Shown here piece after piece: positions 1 to 7,804 of a stretch of DNA of 64,000 nt; position 1 is the first letter of the stretch, and each line of letters begins with the position of its first letter. A program made the position numbers and the translations under genes. The notes beneath the pieces were generated by a model, which did no database searches, was not told the DNA's origin, and saw nothing but the letters and a program-made list of their open reading frames with translations. This DNA comes from an uncultured Verrucomicrobia subdivision 3 bacterium (lineage in GTDB: Bacteria > Verrucomicrobiota > Verrucomicrobiia > Limisphaerales > UBA11358), in NCBI GenBank assembly GCA_903835255.1, contig CAILMI010000029.1:1-64000 (forward strand), written 5' to 3'.

Positions 1-1866
1 AAGAAAAAAGCCGTCATCTCCACCCACACCATCAATCTCCAGGAGCAGCTCACGGAAAAAGACCTGCCGATGCTGGCGGCCGTGCTGGGCGGGCTGCCGG
101 AGCCGGTGACCTTCAGCTACGCCATGCTCAAGGGGCGCGCGAACTACCTCTGCACGCGCCGCCTCCAGAAGGCGATGCAGCAAAGCGGCAGCCTGTTCAC
201 CACCTCGGAAGCCGCGGAGCTGCAGCGCATCTATGAATGGTCCAAAACGACCCGGGATGGCAGCCTCTCGGATTTCTCACTGGAGCCGGACCCGAAAGTC
301 TGGGCGCAGGTCTGCTCGGAACGGGGGCTGTGCTCCCCGAAAACCTGCGGCCATCAGTCCGATTTTGCGCGCGACCATGACGCCTGTTTTTTTCAGCGCG
401 TGCGCAGCCGCATCCTGTCGGCCGATGTGGTGATTGTGAATCACACGCTGTTCTTCACGCTGCTCGGCGGGGTGGACGAGGACTTGGAGGGCGGGATCCT
501 GTTCCGGAACGACTTCGTGATCTTTGATGAGGCGCACACGATGGAAGGGGTGGCCTCGCGGCACATCGGCCTGAGCGTGTCCAGCGGGCAGATGCGCTAT
601 TCGCTGAACCGGCTGTGGAATCCGCGCACGGAAAAAGGCCTTCTGGCAACCCTGCGCAAGGGCGCCGCAATCAAACTGGTCTCGGACATCCTGAGCGAGG
701 CGGACCAGTTTTTCCAGAATGTCGAGGCCGCCTGCGAGGAGATCCAGGCGGCGGCCCCCCCGAAGTTTTCCGGCGGCGACGCCGCTTCCGCCCGGCGCCG
801 GGCGTGGACGGAATTGCGCATCCGCCGGGCGGACCTGGTAGCCGACAACGTCACCCTGCCCCTCCAACGGCTGCGCGAAGCCGTCAGCGAGCTGATCAAG
901 CTCAGCGAGGACAAGGACATCGGGCAGGAGCTAATCGAGTGCAACCGGCGGCTGGGGGAATTGAAGCTGGAGGTGGCGGAATTCCTGGACCAGTCGGCGG
1001 CGGACCATGTTTACTGGGTGGAACGCGGCGGCAAGACGCAGCGGAACCTTTCGCTGAATGCCGCGCCCGTGGACGTGGCCGATTATCTGCGACGCCGCCT
1101 GTTTGCGAGCGACACGAGCGTCATCATGACGAGCGCGACCCTGGCGACGAGCACCGGCGGGGGGCGGCAGAAGCCGGGCGCCGCGAATTCCAAGCCGCTC
1201 TCCTATTTTTCAAAGCGGGTGGGCTGCGAATCCGCCACCCTTCTCCAGGTGGGCACGCCGTTTGATTACGAGCGGCAGATGAAACTATTCGCTGTCAAAA
1301 AAATGCCTGACCCGCGCGACCCGGGTTATGCCGACGCCCTCATTCATTGGGTCGAGCATTTTGTGAGGCAGACCCACGGCAAGGCGTTTGTGCTCTTCAC
1401 CAGCTACAAACTCATGCAGGAGGTGGCTGAGCGGATGCAGCCGTTCTTTGACGAATTGAGACTCAAGCTGTTCATCCAGGGCACCGGCATGCCGCGCTCC
1501 ACCCTGCTGGAGAAATTTAAGGAGGACACCGACTCCGTGCTATTCGGCACGGACAGCTTCTGGCAGGGCGTGGACGTGCCGGGCGAGGCATTAAGCAACG
1601 TCATCATCACGCGCCTGCCCTTCGCCGTGCCGGACCACCCGCTGATCGAGGCGCGGCTGGAAGCCATCGAGGCGCGCGGCGGGAATTCCTTCAGCGAATT
1701 TTCACTGCCGGAGGCGATCCTGAAATTCCGCCAGGGCGTCGGGCGCTTGATCCGCACCAAAAGCGATACCGGGATTGTCGTGGTCCTGGACAACCGGATT
1801 TTAACCAAGCAATACGGTCAGGCGTTCCTCGATGCGCTGCCGCCCTGCCCCGTGGAAATTGTCTAG
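1..1866 (+). CDS. dinG: DinG/XPD-family ATP-dependent DNA helicase, 5' end cut by window edge
   Basis: The frame is open from base 1, so the ORF-track start at 70 is internal. The first residues read KKKAVISTHTINLQEQL, the motif Ia region that follows the Walker A segment in DinG. Further motifs are the cysteines around LCSPKTCG and HDACFF (the expected four-cysteine iron-sulfur cluster region of XPD/DinG helicases), the DEAH box in FDEAHTMEG, FGTDSFWQGVDVPG, and the C-terminal FRQGVGRLIRT arginine-finger motif VI. Known family role: 5'-3' unwinding of DNA, D-loops, R-loops or G-quadruplex structures in repair. Only the Walker A portion is outside the window. The stop lies 2 bases before the next gene, so the two are probably co-transcribed. 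Confidence 0.93.
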   Translation, partial: KKKAVISTHTINLQEQLTEKDLPMLAAVLGGLPEPVTFSYAMLKGRANYLCTRRLQKAMQQSGSLFTTSEAAELQRIYEWSKTTRDGSLSDFSLEPDPKVWAQVCSERGLCSPKTCGHQSDFARDHDACFFQRVRSRILSADVVIVNHTLFFTLLGGVDEDLEGGILFRNDFVIFDEAHTMEGVASRHIGLSVSSGQMRYSLNRLWNPRTEKGLLATLRKGAAIKLVSDILSEADQFFQNVEAACEEIQAAAPPKFSGGDAASARRRAWTELRIRRADLVADNVTLPLQRLREAVSELIKLSEDKDIGQELIECNRRLGELKLEVAEFLDQSAADHVYWVERGGKTQRNLSLNAAPVDVADYLRRRLFASDTSVIMTSATLATSTGGGRQKPGAANSKPLSYFSKRVGCESATLLQVGTPFDYERQMKLFAVKKMPDPRDPGYADALIHWVEHFVRQTHGKAFVLFTSYKLMQEVAERMQPFFDELRLKLFIQGTGMPRSTLLEKFKEDTDSVLFGTDSFWQGVDVPGEALSNVIITRLPFAVPDHPLIEARLEAIEARGGNSFSEFSLPEAILKFRQGVGRLIRTKSDTGIVVVLDNRILTKQYGQAFLDALPPCPVEIV

Positions 1867-1868
1867 CG

Positions 1869-2450
1869 ATGAACGGGCACGATTTTCTCAAGCTGGCGGG
1901 CGGGCTGATGGCCATGGGCTTCTATGCGCCGATGATTGCAGAGATTCTCCGGTCGCGCGGCGCCGGCCAAAGCTTCGCCACTTGGGGGCTGTGGGCGGTG
2001 CTGGACATTGTGCTGACCCTCACGCTCTGGCAGCAGCATGGCAATTATTTGCTCTCGCTCGGATTTGCCGTCGGCGGCCTGGCCCTGGCGGGGGTCCTGC
2101 TGATTCAGCGCCAGTGGTCCTGGAACTGGTTTGATTCCACCATCACCCTTCTGGTGCTGGCAAGCTTGGCGGTATGGGCCTTGAGCGGCACCCGAAACGC
2201 CACCCTGGCGGTGACGGCCGCCGTCTGTGCCGCGGGCGTTCCGGGATTCATCGCGATGCTGCGCAATCCGCAGCCATCGGCCGGAAAAATCTGGGCGGGG
2301 TTCACAGCAGCCAATCTCCTCTCTTTTTTCGGCGGCACGGCCATGACCTTGGAGGAGCGGCTGGTGCCGGCCGCCTTCACAGTTTTATGCGGCCTGATGA
2401 TGGCCGCGTGCTGGCGGCCGGCAGGAAAGAAAACCAGCGCGACCCATTAG
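1869..2450 (+). CDS. Small multi-pass membrane protein, possibly PQ-loop-like
   Basis: This 193-residue protein is almost wholly hydrophobic, with about six or seven predicted membrane spans and a short charged tail (RPAGKKTSATH). The segment FYAPMIAEILRSRGAGQSFATWGLW resembles the PQ-loop helix of SWEET/SemiSWEET and related transporters (proline in a helix followed by a basic loop and an SxxTW-like motif), but the canonical glutamine is replaced by methionine (APMI instead of LPQI), so this is only a resemblance. The start 2 bases after the helicase stop implies translational coupling. No substrate can be assigned. Confidence 0.75.
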   Translation: MNGHDFLKLAGGLMAMGFYAPMIAEILRSRGAGQSFATWGLWAVLDIVLTLTLWQQHGNYLLSLGFAVGGLALAGVLLIQRQWSWNWFDSTITLLVLASLAVWALSGTRNATLAVTAAVCAAGVPGFIAMLRNPQPSAGKIWAGFTAANLLSFFGGTAMTLEERLVPAAFTVLCGLMMAACWRPAGKKTSATH

Positions 2451-2529
2451 AGCGCTGACAGGATAGCCGAAGCGTTGGGCAGCAAAGTTTTTCGCGGCGG
2501 CATCTGCGCAGCAAGGGGCTGAAAGCTCT

Positions 2530-2841
2530 CTACGAAGCCAATTCATCCAAAAGAAGCTGTCGAAAAACCTCATAGACGGTATGGCGCTCCATGGCAAAAA
2601 GACATTTGACCACGCGCTAACCGTTTTCAAAATCCTGACGGAAAACAACCCGCTGGCTTTTGATCCTTAATCGTGAAGAGCCCGATAAATCATCCTCCAA
2701 ATGGCAGATTGCCGGCGGATTTTCCCGCCCGTTCCAGGTGGAAAGTTTTTTTATTTCGCGCCCCATCACCCGCCTCAGCTCCGGCGACTGGCTGCGAACG
2801 TATTTCGCTATCTGAGCCGACCAAACCACTTTAGATTTCAC
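2530..2841 (-). pseudogene. RelE/ParE-type toxin interrupted by an in-frame amber codon
   Basis: The ORF track gives 74 residues (2617-2841) starting MKSKVVWSAQIAKYV and ending QRVVFRQDFENG. That is RelE-like up to the strand that normally continues into the C-terminal sheet. Reading through the single TAG at 2617-2619 in the same frame gives RVVKCLFAMERHTVYEVFRQLL and a TAG stop at 2530-2532, which is a good RelE/ParE C-terminus. The gene is therefore most simply an intact-length (about 102 residue) toxin with one nonsense mutation. It overlaps the upstream antitoxin by 11 bases, the usual arrangement in type II modules. RelE toxins cleave mRNA at the ribosome and ParE toxins poison gyrase; which one applies cannot be told. 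A sequencing error at this codon is the main alternative. Confidence 0.72.
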
Positions 2842-3076
2842 TTGGCACCTCGGTATAAATCACCCTGCCAGCCCGATCCTGCTTAACCAGCTCCATCAAA
2901 CCGGAGTTTTTTTGCAATTCCAAGGTTTCTAAAATTGAGGCCATCTTCTCCCGCGACACCATGAACGCCTCCACCCGGCCGTTTTTTGAAACAGGAACCA
3001 CACCGTGCACCCGTGTTTGTTTCAGCAAATTAGAAAAGCCCGCCTGCCCCTGAGTCGCAGAAACTATATTTTTCAT
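2831..3076 (-). CDS. Phd/YefM-type antitoxin
   Basis: The protein is 81 residues from the start MKNIVSATQGQAGF. The ORF-track start at 3160 adds 28 residues of poor quality, and the Phd/YefM family normally begins at this Met. The body matches the Phd/YefM pattern: ISATEAR-like N-terminal DNA-binding segment, FSNLLKQTR helix, then VVPVSKNGRVEAFMVSREKM, the 'I-T-K-N-G-x-x-x-A-V-L-M-S' core. The C-terminal third would bind and neutralise the toxin. It precedes and overlaps the interrupted toxin gene by 11 bases, and autoregulation of the pair is expected for the family. With the toxin apparently dead, the antitoxin may be a relic or may act against related toxins elsewhere. Confidence 0.8.
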   Translation of the reverse strand: MKNIVSATQGQAGFSNLLKQTRVHGVVPVSKNGRVEAFMVSREKMASILETLELQKNSGLMELVKQDRAGRVIYTEVPSEI

Positions 3077-3215
3077 GTTCAAAATATATAATTCCCAGAT
3101 ACCCAAAGTCAAATTCCCCAGACCGCGGCGTCCGCCGGTTATCTTACCCTGGCGAATCATACTGGCGAATCACACTTGTTTCTAAAGGCGTTTTCCGCCA
3201 TCAATTCCCCCGCCC

Positions 3216-4391
3216 ATGACTGAAGCCCAATTCCTGCAACTCGCCCTGCGCCTGGCCCGGCGCGGCGCCGGCACCACCTCCCCCAATCCGATGGTGGGCG
3301 CGGTCCTGGTCCGGAATGGAAAAATTATCGGCCGCGGATGGCACCGACGCGCGGGCGGACCCCACGCCGAAGTCGAGGCGCTCCGCGACGCGGAACAAGG
3401 CGGCCACCCCACCCGGGGGGCCACCCTGTATGTCACGCTCGAGCCGTGCTGCACGCACGGCCGCACACCGCCCTGCACGAAGGCCATCCTCGCCGCAGGT
3501 CTCCGCCGGGTTGTCGTGGGCGCCACCGACCCAAACCCAAAACACGCGGGCAGGGCTTTTTCCATCTTAAAACGGGCGGGGATTGAAGTGACTCAGGCAG
3601 GATTATCCAACGCTTTCCCCGACCGGATTGCCAACGCCTGCACCGACCTGAATGAGGCCTTCAACCATTGGATCCTCCACCGCACCCCCTTCGTCACCGT
3701 CAAAGCCGCCCTGACACTGGATGGAAAGATCGCGACGGCGGACGGCCAGTCCCAGTGGATCACCGGTGAGAAATCCCGGGCACAGGGAATGAAGCTGCGC
3801 CGGAACAGCGATGCCATCCTAGTGGGCATTCAAACCATTCTGAAGGATGATCCGAGCCTGACCGTCCGCAGCCCAAAGGCGGTTGCGGGAAGCGGGAAGC
3901 CGTCCTTGCGGCTGCGACGGATCATCCTGGATTCTGGGGCGCGGACGCCGCTCGATTCCAAAATCGTGAGCGATGCGGCGGCTGGCGCGACGACGATTGT
4001 GGTGAGCCGGTCAGCGCCCCGAAAACGCGTGGCGGCTCTGGCCAAAAAAGTGAGGGTTTTAGTGGCGCCGGCCGCCCCATCCGCCGGCAGGAATCGGCGT
4101 CCCCCCCTTGATTTACGCTGGCTGCTGAAAAAACTCGGTTCAGAAAATGTCACGCGCCTGCTGGTGGAGGGCGGCGGCGAAGTGAACGCCTCCTTCCTGC
4201 TCGGCGGATTCGCCGAGCGCGTGGCGTTTTTCTACGCGCCTAAAATCCTGGGCGGGCAGGCATCGCGGCGGGGCGTCGCGGGCGACGGCGCAAAAAACCT
4301 GAGCGAGTGCGTCCCCCTGCGGAATATCCGGTGGCGGAGATTGGGAGAGGATTTGCTGCTGACAGCGCGGGTAGGCAATCCCAAACCCTGA
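3216..4391 (+). CDS. ribD: Bifunctional riboflavin biosynthesis deaminase/reductase RibD
   Basis: RibD converts the GTP cyclohydrolase II product to 5-amino-6-ribitylaminouracil phosphate by deamination then NADPH reduction, in the cytosol. The N-terminal half (about 1-145) is a zinc cytidine-deaminase fold: SPNPMVGAV, PHAEVEAL (His50, Glu52) and LEPCCTHGRTPPC (Cys78, Cys87). The C-terminal half starts near TVKAALTLDGKIATADG, the RibD reductase signature, and includes LLVEGGGEVNASFL for the dinucleotide site. Length (391 residues) is slightly above the usual 360-370. ribE follows 106 bases downstream on the same strand. I saw no FMN riboswitch in the 140 bases upstream. Confidence 0.96.
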   Translation: MTEAQFLQLALRLARRGAGTTSPNPMVGAVLVRNGKIIGRGWHRRAGGPHAEVEALRDAEQGGHPTRGATLYVTLEPCCTHGRTPPCTKAILAAGLRRVVVGATDPNPKHAGRAFSILKRAGIEVTQAGLSNAFPDRIANACTDLNEAFNHWILHRTPFVTVKAALTLDGKIATADGQSQWITGEKSRAQGMKLRRNSDAILVGIQTILKDDPSLTVRSPKAVAGSGKPSLRLRRIILDSGARTPLDSKIVSDAAAGATTIVVSRSAPRKRVAALAKKVRVLVAPAAPSAGRNRRPPLDLRWLLKKLGSENVTRLLVEGGGEVNASFLLGGFAERVAFFYAPKILGGQASRRGVAGDGAKNLSECVPLRNIRWRRLGEDLLLTARVGNPKP

Positions 4392-4497
4392 AGCAGATCC
4401 CGACGCGCCGAGCCATCCCGCTGCGGGCGGCTTTGGAGATTCTTCACGGCATGAATCACGGCTCGACGCCATCCCGGCCCCCCGTTAAATTTTCACT

Positions 4498-5103
4498 ATG
4501 TTCACAGGTATTGTTCAGGAAACAGGAACGGTCGAGAGCATCCAGCCAACGTCGAAATCCATCCGTCTCACAGTGCGGGCCGGGGCGGCCGCGCGCGGCC
4601 TCAAACGGGGCGACAGCGTGGCGGTGAACGGCTGCTGCCTGACGGTCGTGACGATTGCCGCGCGCGGAAAATCCAAACTGCTCCAGTTCGACGTGCTGCA
4701 AGAGTCGTGGCGGCTGACCAACCTGTCGTGTGTCCGACCGGGTTCGGGGGTGAACCTGGAGAGGCCGCTCCGCGCCAGCGGGGAGTTTGGCGGACATTTT
4801 GTGACCGGCCATGTGGACGGAATGGGGAAGATTGTGCGGTGGGAAAAATCAGGTGCGGACCATGTTTTAGAAATCGCCGCCCCCGCGAACGTCATGCGCT
4901 ACGTCATCCGCAAAGGCTCCATTGCCATAGACGGCATCAGCCTGACGGTCGCGGGCGTGAAAAAAAAGACGTTCCGGGTCTGGATCATTCCCCACACCTT
5001 CACCGCCACCGCGCTCCGCGAACGGCAGGTGGGCGATGCGGTGAATCTGGAGGCGGACCTGCTGGGAAAATATGTGGAGCGATTTCTCGCCGGACGGCGC
5101 TGA
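4498..5103 (+). CDS. ribE: Riboflavin synthase alpha subunit
   Basis: This 201-residue enzyme dismutates two 6,7-dimethyl-8-ribityllumazine molecules to riboflavin and 5-amino-6-ribitylaminouracil. The sequence starts with the diagnostic MFTGIVQETGTV and shows the internal duplication of the family: the first barrel has CLTVV and the second has GHVDGMGKI and SIAIDGISLTVAG. The ATG at 4498 gives the canonical N-terminus. It lies downstream of ribD in the same direction; no ribAB or ribH is present, so the riboflavin genes are only partly clustered here. It converges with hflX 44 bases away. Confidence 0.96.
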   Translation: MFTGIVQETGTVESIQPTSKSIRLTVRAGAAARGLKRGDSVAVNGCCLTVVTIAARGKSKLLQFDVLQESWRLTNLSCVRPGSGVNLERPLRASGEFGGHFVTGHVDGMGKIVRWEKSGADHVLEIAAPANVMRYVIRKGSIAIDGISLTVAGVKKKTFRVWIIPHTFTATALRERQVGDAVNLEADLLGKYVERFLAGRR

Positions 5104-5147
5104 AGCCCGCCCGCAGTGAGGATCCCACGACCCCGAAAAACTCGGCG

Positions 5148-6428
5148 TTACTCGACCACAAAGGGCGCAAACTCGGCGTGCAGATGCGGTGGGATCCGCA
5201 CCTTGAAACGGGCGTTCCGGCCGGAATAGCGGCGGGTGACGACCTGTCCGACGGCATGAATGCGGGCAATGACGGCGGCTTTTTCCTGCGGCACGCGCAA
5301 ATCCAGAAACTCGCGGATGGGGCGGAGCCGTGTGCCGAGCTCTGCCAGCAGCGGCCCCATGCCCTCGCCTGTCCGCGCCGAAATAGCCACGGAATGAGGG
5401 TAGGCCTCACGGAGTCGGTTCAGGCCGCCGGCGCCGGAGATCTGATCCATCTTATTGAAGACCATCAACACCGGCTTCTCCGCCGCGCCGATCTCCGCCA
5501 ACACCGCGTCCACGGCCACAATCTGTTCCGCGGCCTGCGGATGGCTGACGTCCACCACATGCAATAGCAGATCCGCCTGCACCACCTCTTCCAGCGTGGC
5601 CTTGAACGCCTCCACCAGCCCGTGCGGGAGTTTTTTAATGAATCCCACCGTGTCTGTCAGCAACACGTTCTGATTGGTCGGCAGGCGCAGGCGCCGCGTG
5701 GTCGGGTCGAGGGTGGCGAACAACTTGTCCTCCGCCAAAACCCCCGAGCCGGTGAGCGCATTGAGCAGCGTGGATTTGCCGGCGTTGGTGTAGCCCACGA
5801 TGGAGGCGAGCGGCCACTGGCTGCGCTGGCGGCCGGCGCGCTGCGTCTCCCGCTGGCGCCGGACCTTGTCCAGCTCGCTGGAAATCTTCTCAATGCGTTC
5901 TGAAATCTTCCGGCGATCGGCTTCGAGCTGCGATTCCCCTTCGCCGCCGATGGACCCGGTGGAACCGCGCTGCCGCGACAAGTGCGACCAGAAGCGGGTG
6001 AGCCGGGGCAGCAGGTATTGCAGCTGAGCGTGTTCGATCTGTAACTTGCCTTCGCGCGTGCGGGCGCGCTGTCCGAAGATTTCCAAGATCAGCGCGGTGC
6101 GGTCCATGATCTTGCAGCCGAAGATCTTCTCCAGATTGCGCGTCTGCGCGGGGGAAAGCTCATCGTCAAAAACCACGGCGTCCACCCCGTTTGCCTTGCA
6201 ATGCTGGGCAAATTCCTCGGCCTTGCCGGGGCCCAGGTAGGTGGCGGCGACCGGGGCGGCCATCTTTTGAACGCCCTCACCCGCGATCTGCGCGCCGGCC
6301 GTCTCGGCCAGCTCCGCCAGCTCCGCCAGCGATTCGCGGATATCGGCGGCGGTGCGGGACTTGAGTTCCACGCCGATGAGAAAAACGCGCCGGAGGCGGG
6401 TGTCGCGGGTCTGGAGGAGTGATTTCAC
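5148..6428 (-). CDS. hflX: Ribosome-associated GTPase HflX
   Basis: HflX is a GTPase that binds the 50S subunit and splits stalled or hibernating ribosomes, for example after heat stress. The 426 residues contain an N-terminal HflX domain (VFLIGVELKSR, ATYLGPGKAEEF, VVFDDELSPAQ), a coiled linker with RQRGSTGSIGGEGESQLE, and a G domain with GYTNAGKSTLLNAL (G1), LTDTVGFIKKLPH (G3) and NKMDQI (G4). The C-terminal domain is complete (RYSGRNARFKVRIP). It is transcribed away from the sugar dehydrogenase gene and convergent with ribE. Nothing unusual is visible. Confidence 0.96.
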   Translation of the reverse strand: MKSLLQTRDTRLRRVFLIGVELKSRTAADIRESLAELAELAETAGAQIAGEGVQKMAAPVAATYLGPGKAEEFAQHCKANGVDAVVFDDELSPAQTRNLEKIFGCKIMDRTALILEIFGQRARTREGKLQIEHAQLQYLLPRLTRFWSHLSRQRGSTGSIGGEGESQLEADRRKISERIEKISSELDKVRRQRETQRAGRQRSQWPLASIVGYTNAGKSTLLNALTGSGVLAEDKLFATLDPTTRRLRLPTNQNVLLTDTVGFIKKLPHGLVEAFKATLEEVVQADLLLHVVDVSHPQAAEQIVAVDAVLAEIGAAEKPVLMVFNKMDQISGAGGLNRLREAYPHSVAISARTGEGMGPLLAELGTRLRPIREFLDLRVPQEKAAVIARIHAVGQVVTRRYSGRNARFKVRIPPHLHAEFAPFVVE

Positions 6429-6549
6429 TGTTTCGTGACCGCCACGCTAGCAGAAAATTCGGCGAACGGAAGCGCGGACTGCACTCAAGGGGCGGGGCTC
6501 GAAATTAATCTATCAAAATTGACACCGCTTGAATAACGTCTTCCCATCT

Positions 6550-7800
6550 ATGAAAAAAGTTCTGATCCTAGCCCTGTTTGGCCTTACCCTTGCCGGCGAG
6601 GCGCAACCCCTGCCGACAATTGAGTTGCGACCTGTTTTTCCGGCATTGAAAGCCGAGCGGCCGGTCTGGATGACCGAGCCTCCCGACGGCTCCCGACGGC
6701 AGTTTGTTATCTACCAATCCGGGAAAATCCTAGTAGTCCGCCCGGGTTCTAACGGTGCGGATGCGAAAGAATTCCTGAACATCGAAGACCGCCATCCGGA
6801 TTTTGAAAACGAATGCGGCCTGCTGAGCCTGGCCTTTCATCCGGGATTTGCCACCAACCGGCTGTTCTACATCTATTACACCCAGAAAAATTCCCCGGAT
6901 CAGAATTCCCGGCCGCTGAACTTCCCTTTTCGCAGCGTCATCAGCGAGTTCAAAACGGCTGCGGGCGACCCCGACCGGGCGGATCTTGCCACCGAGCGCC
7001 CCCTGCTCGAGGTGCCGCAGCCATATGGAAATCACAAGGGGGGGCAGGTCAGCTTCGGTCCGGACGGCTATCTCTACATCGGATTGGGCGATGGCGGCGG
7101 GGGCAATGATCCGTTCGGGAATGGCCAGAACACGGCCACCCTGCTCGGAAAAATCCTGCGCCTGGACGTGAACGCGCAGGCGACCGTGGGGCGCGGGAAA
7201 AACCAGCGCCAGCTGCCCTATAGCATTCCCAACGACAACCCGTTCATGAAGGAGGCGGACATGGGGGACCGCGGGGCGCGCCGGGAGATTTTCGCCTACG
7301 GCCTGCGCAACCCCTGGCGCTACAGCTGGGACGCCAAAAACGGCGACCTGTGGGCGGGGGATGTCGGCCAAAATTTATGGGAGGAGGTGGACCTCATCCG
7401 CTCCGGCGGCAACTACGGCTGGAACGTCCGAGAAGGCGCGCACCACTTCAAGCCCGGCCCGGAAGGCGCGCGCTACATCGAGCCCGTCATCGAATACCCC
7501 CACCGGACAAGCCACCAGCCCCAGGCCCTTTTTCCTGACCACGGCATCGGGGTGTCCATCACCGGCGGCTATGTTTACCGCGGGAAAAAATTTCCCGCCC
7601 TCGAAGGAATCTACCTCTACGCCGATTACGGCAGCGGCACCATCTGGGGATTTCGCTACGATCGCGAGGCGCACGCCGTGACCGCGCACGGCGCACTGCT
7701 GGAGCAGAAAAAAAACATCACCAGCTTCGCGGAAGATCGGGAGGGCGAAGTGTATGCCCTGACTCAGGACGGCGGGATTTATTCCATCGCCGTGCCGTGA
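6550..7800 (+). CDS. Secreted PQQ-dependent aldose/sorbosone dehydrogenase-like protein
   Basis: The family (YliI/Asd, GSDH domain) oxidises aldose sugars in the periplasm using pyrroloquinoline quinone on a six-bladed propeller. I chose the ATG at 6550 over the TTG at 6529 because it begins directly with a signal peptide (MKKVLILALFGLTLAGEAQ). Family hallmarks are GLLSLAFHPGFATN, the KGGQVSFGPDGYLYIGLGDGG strand, GLRNPWRYSWD, WAGDVGQNLWEEVD, GGNYGWNVREG and GVSITGGYVYRG. Length (416 residues) is typical. It stands alone between hflX and a membrane-protein gene. Whether it really uses PQQ cannot be seen, since no pqq genes are in the window. Confidence 0.9.
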   Translation: MKKVLILALFGLTLAGEAQPLPTIELRPVFPALKAERPVWMTEPPDGSRRQFVIYQSGKILVVRPGSNGADAKEFLNIEDRHPDFENECGLLSLAFHPGFATNRLFYIYYTQKNSPDQNSRPLNFPFRSVISEFKTAAGDPDRADLATERPLLEVPQPYGNHKGGQVSFGPDGYLYIGLGDGGGGNDPFGNGQNTATLLGKILRLDVNAQATVGRGKNQRQLPYSIPNDNPFMKEADMGDRGARREIFAYGLRNPWRYSWDAKNGDLWAGDVGQNLWEEVDLIRSGGNYGWNVREGAHHFKPGPEGARYIEPVIEYPHRTSHQPQALFPDHGIGVSITGGYVYRGKKFPALEGIYLYADYGSGTIWGFRYDREAHAVTAHGALLEQKKNITSFAEDREGEVYALTQDGGIYSIAVP

Positions 7801-7804
7801 GCCT

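Noticed and set aside
3077-3215. FMN riboswitch before ribD
   Set aside because: The 139 bases are mostly the toxin-antitoxin promoter side and lack the conserved FMN-box segments.
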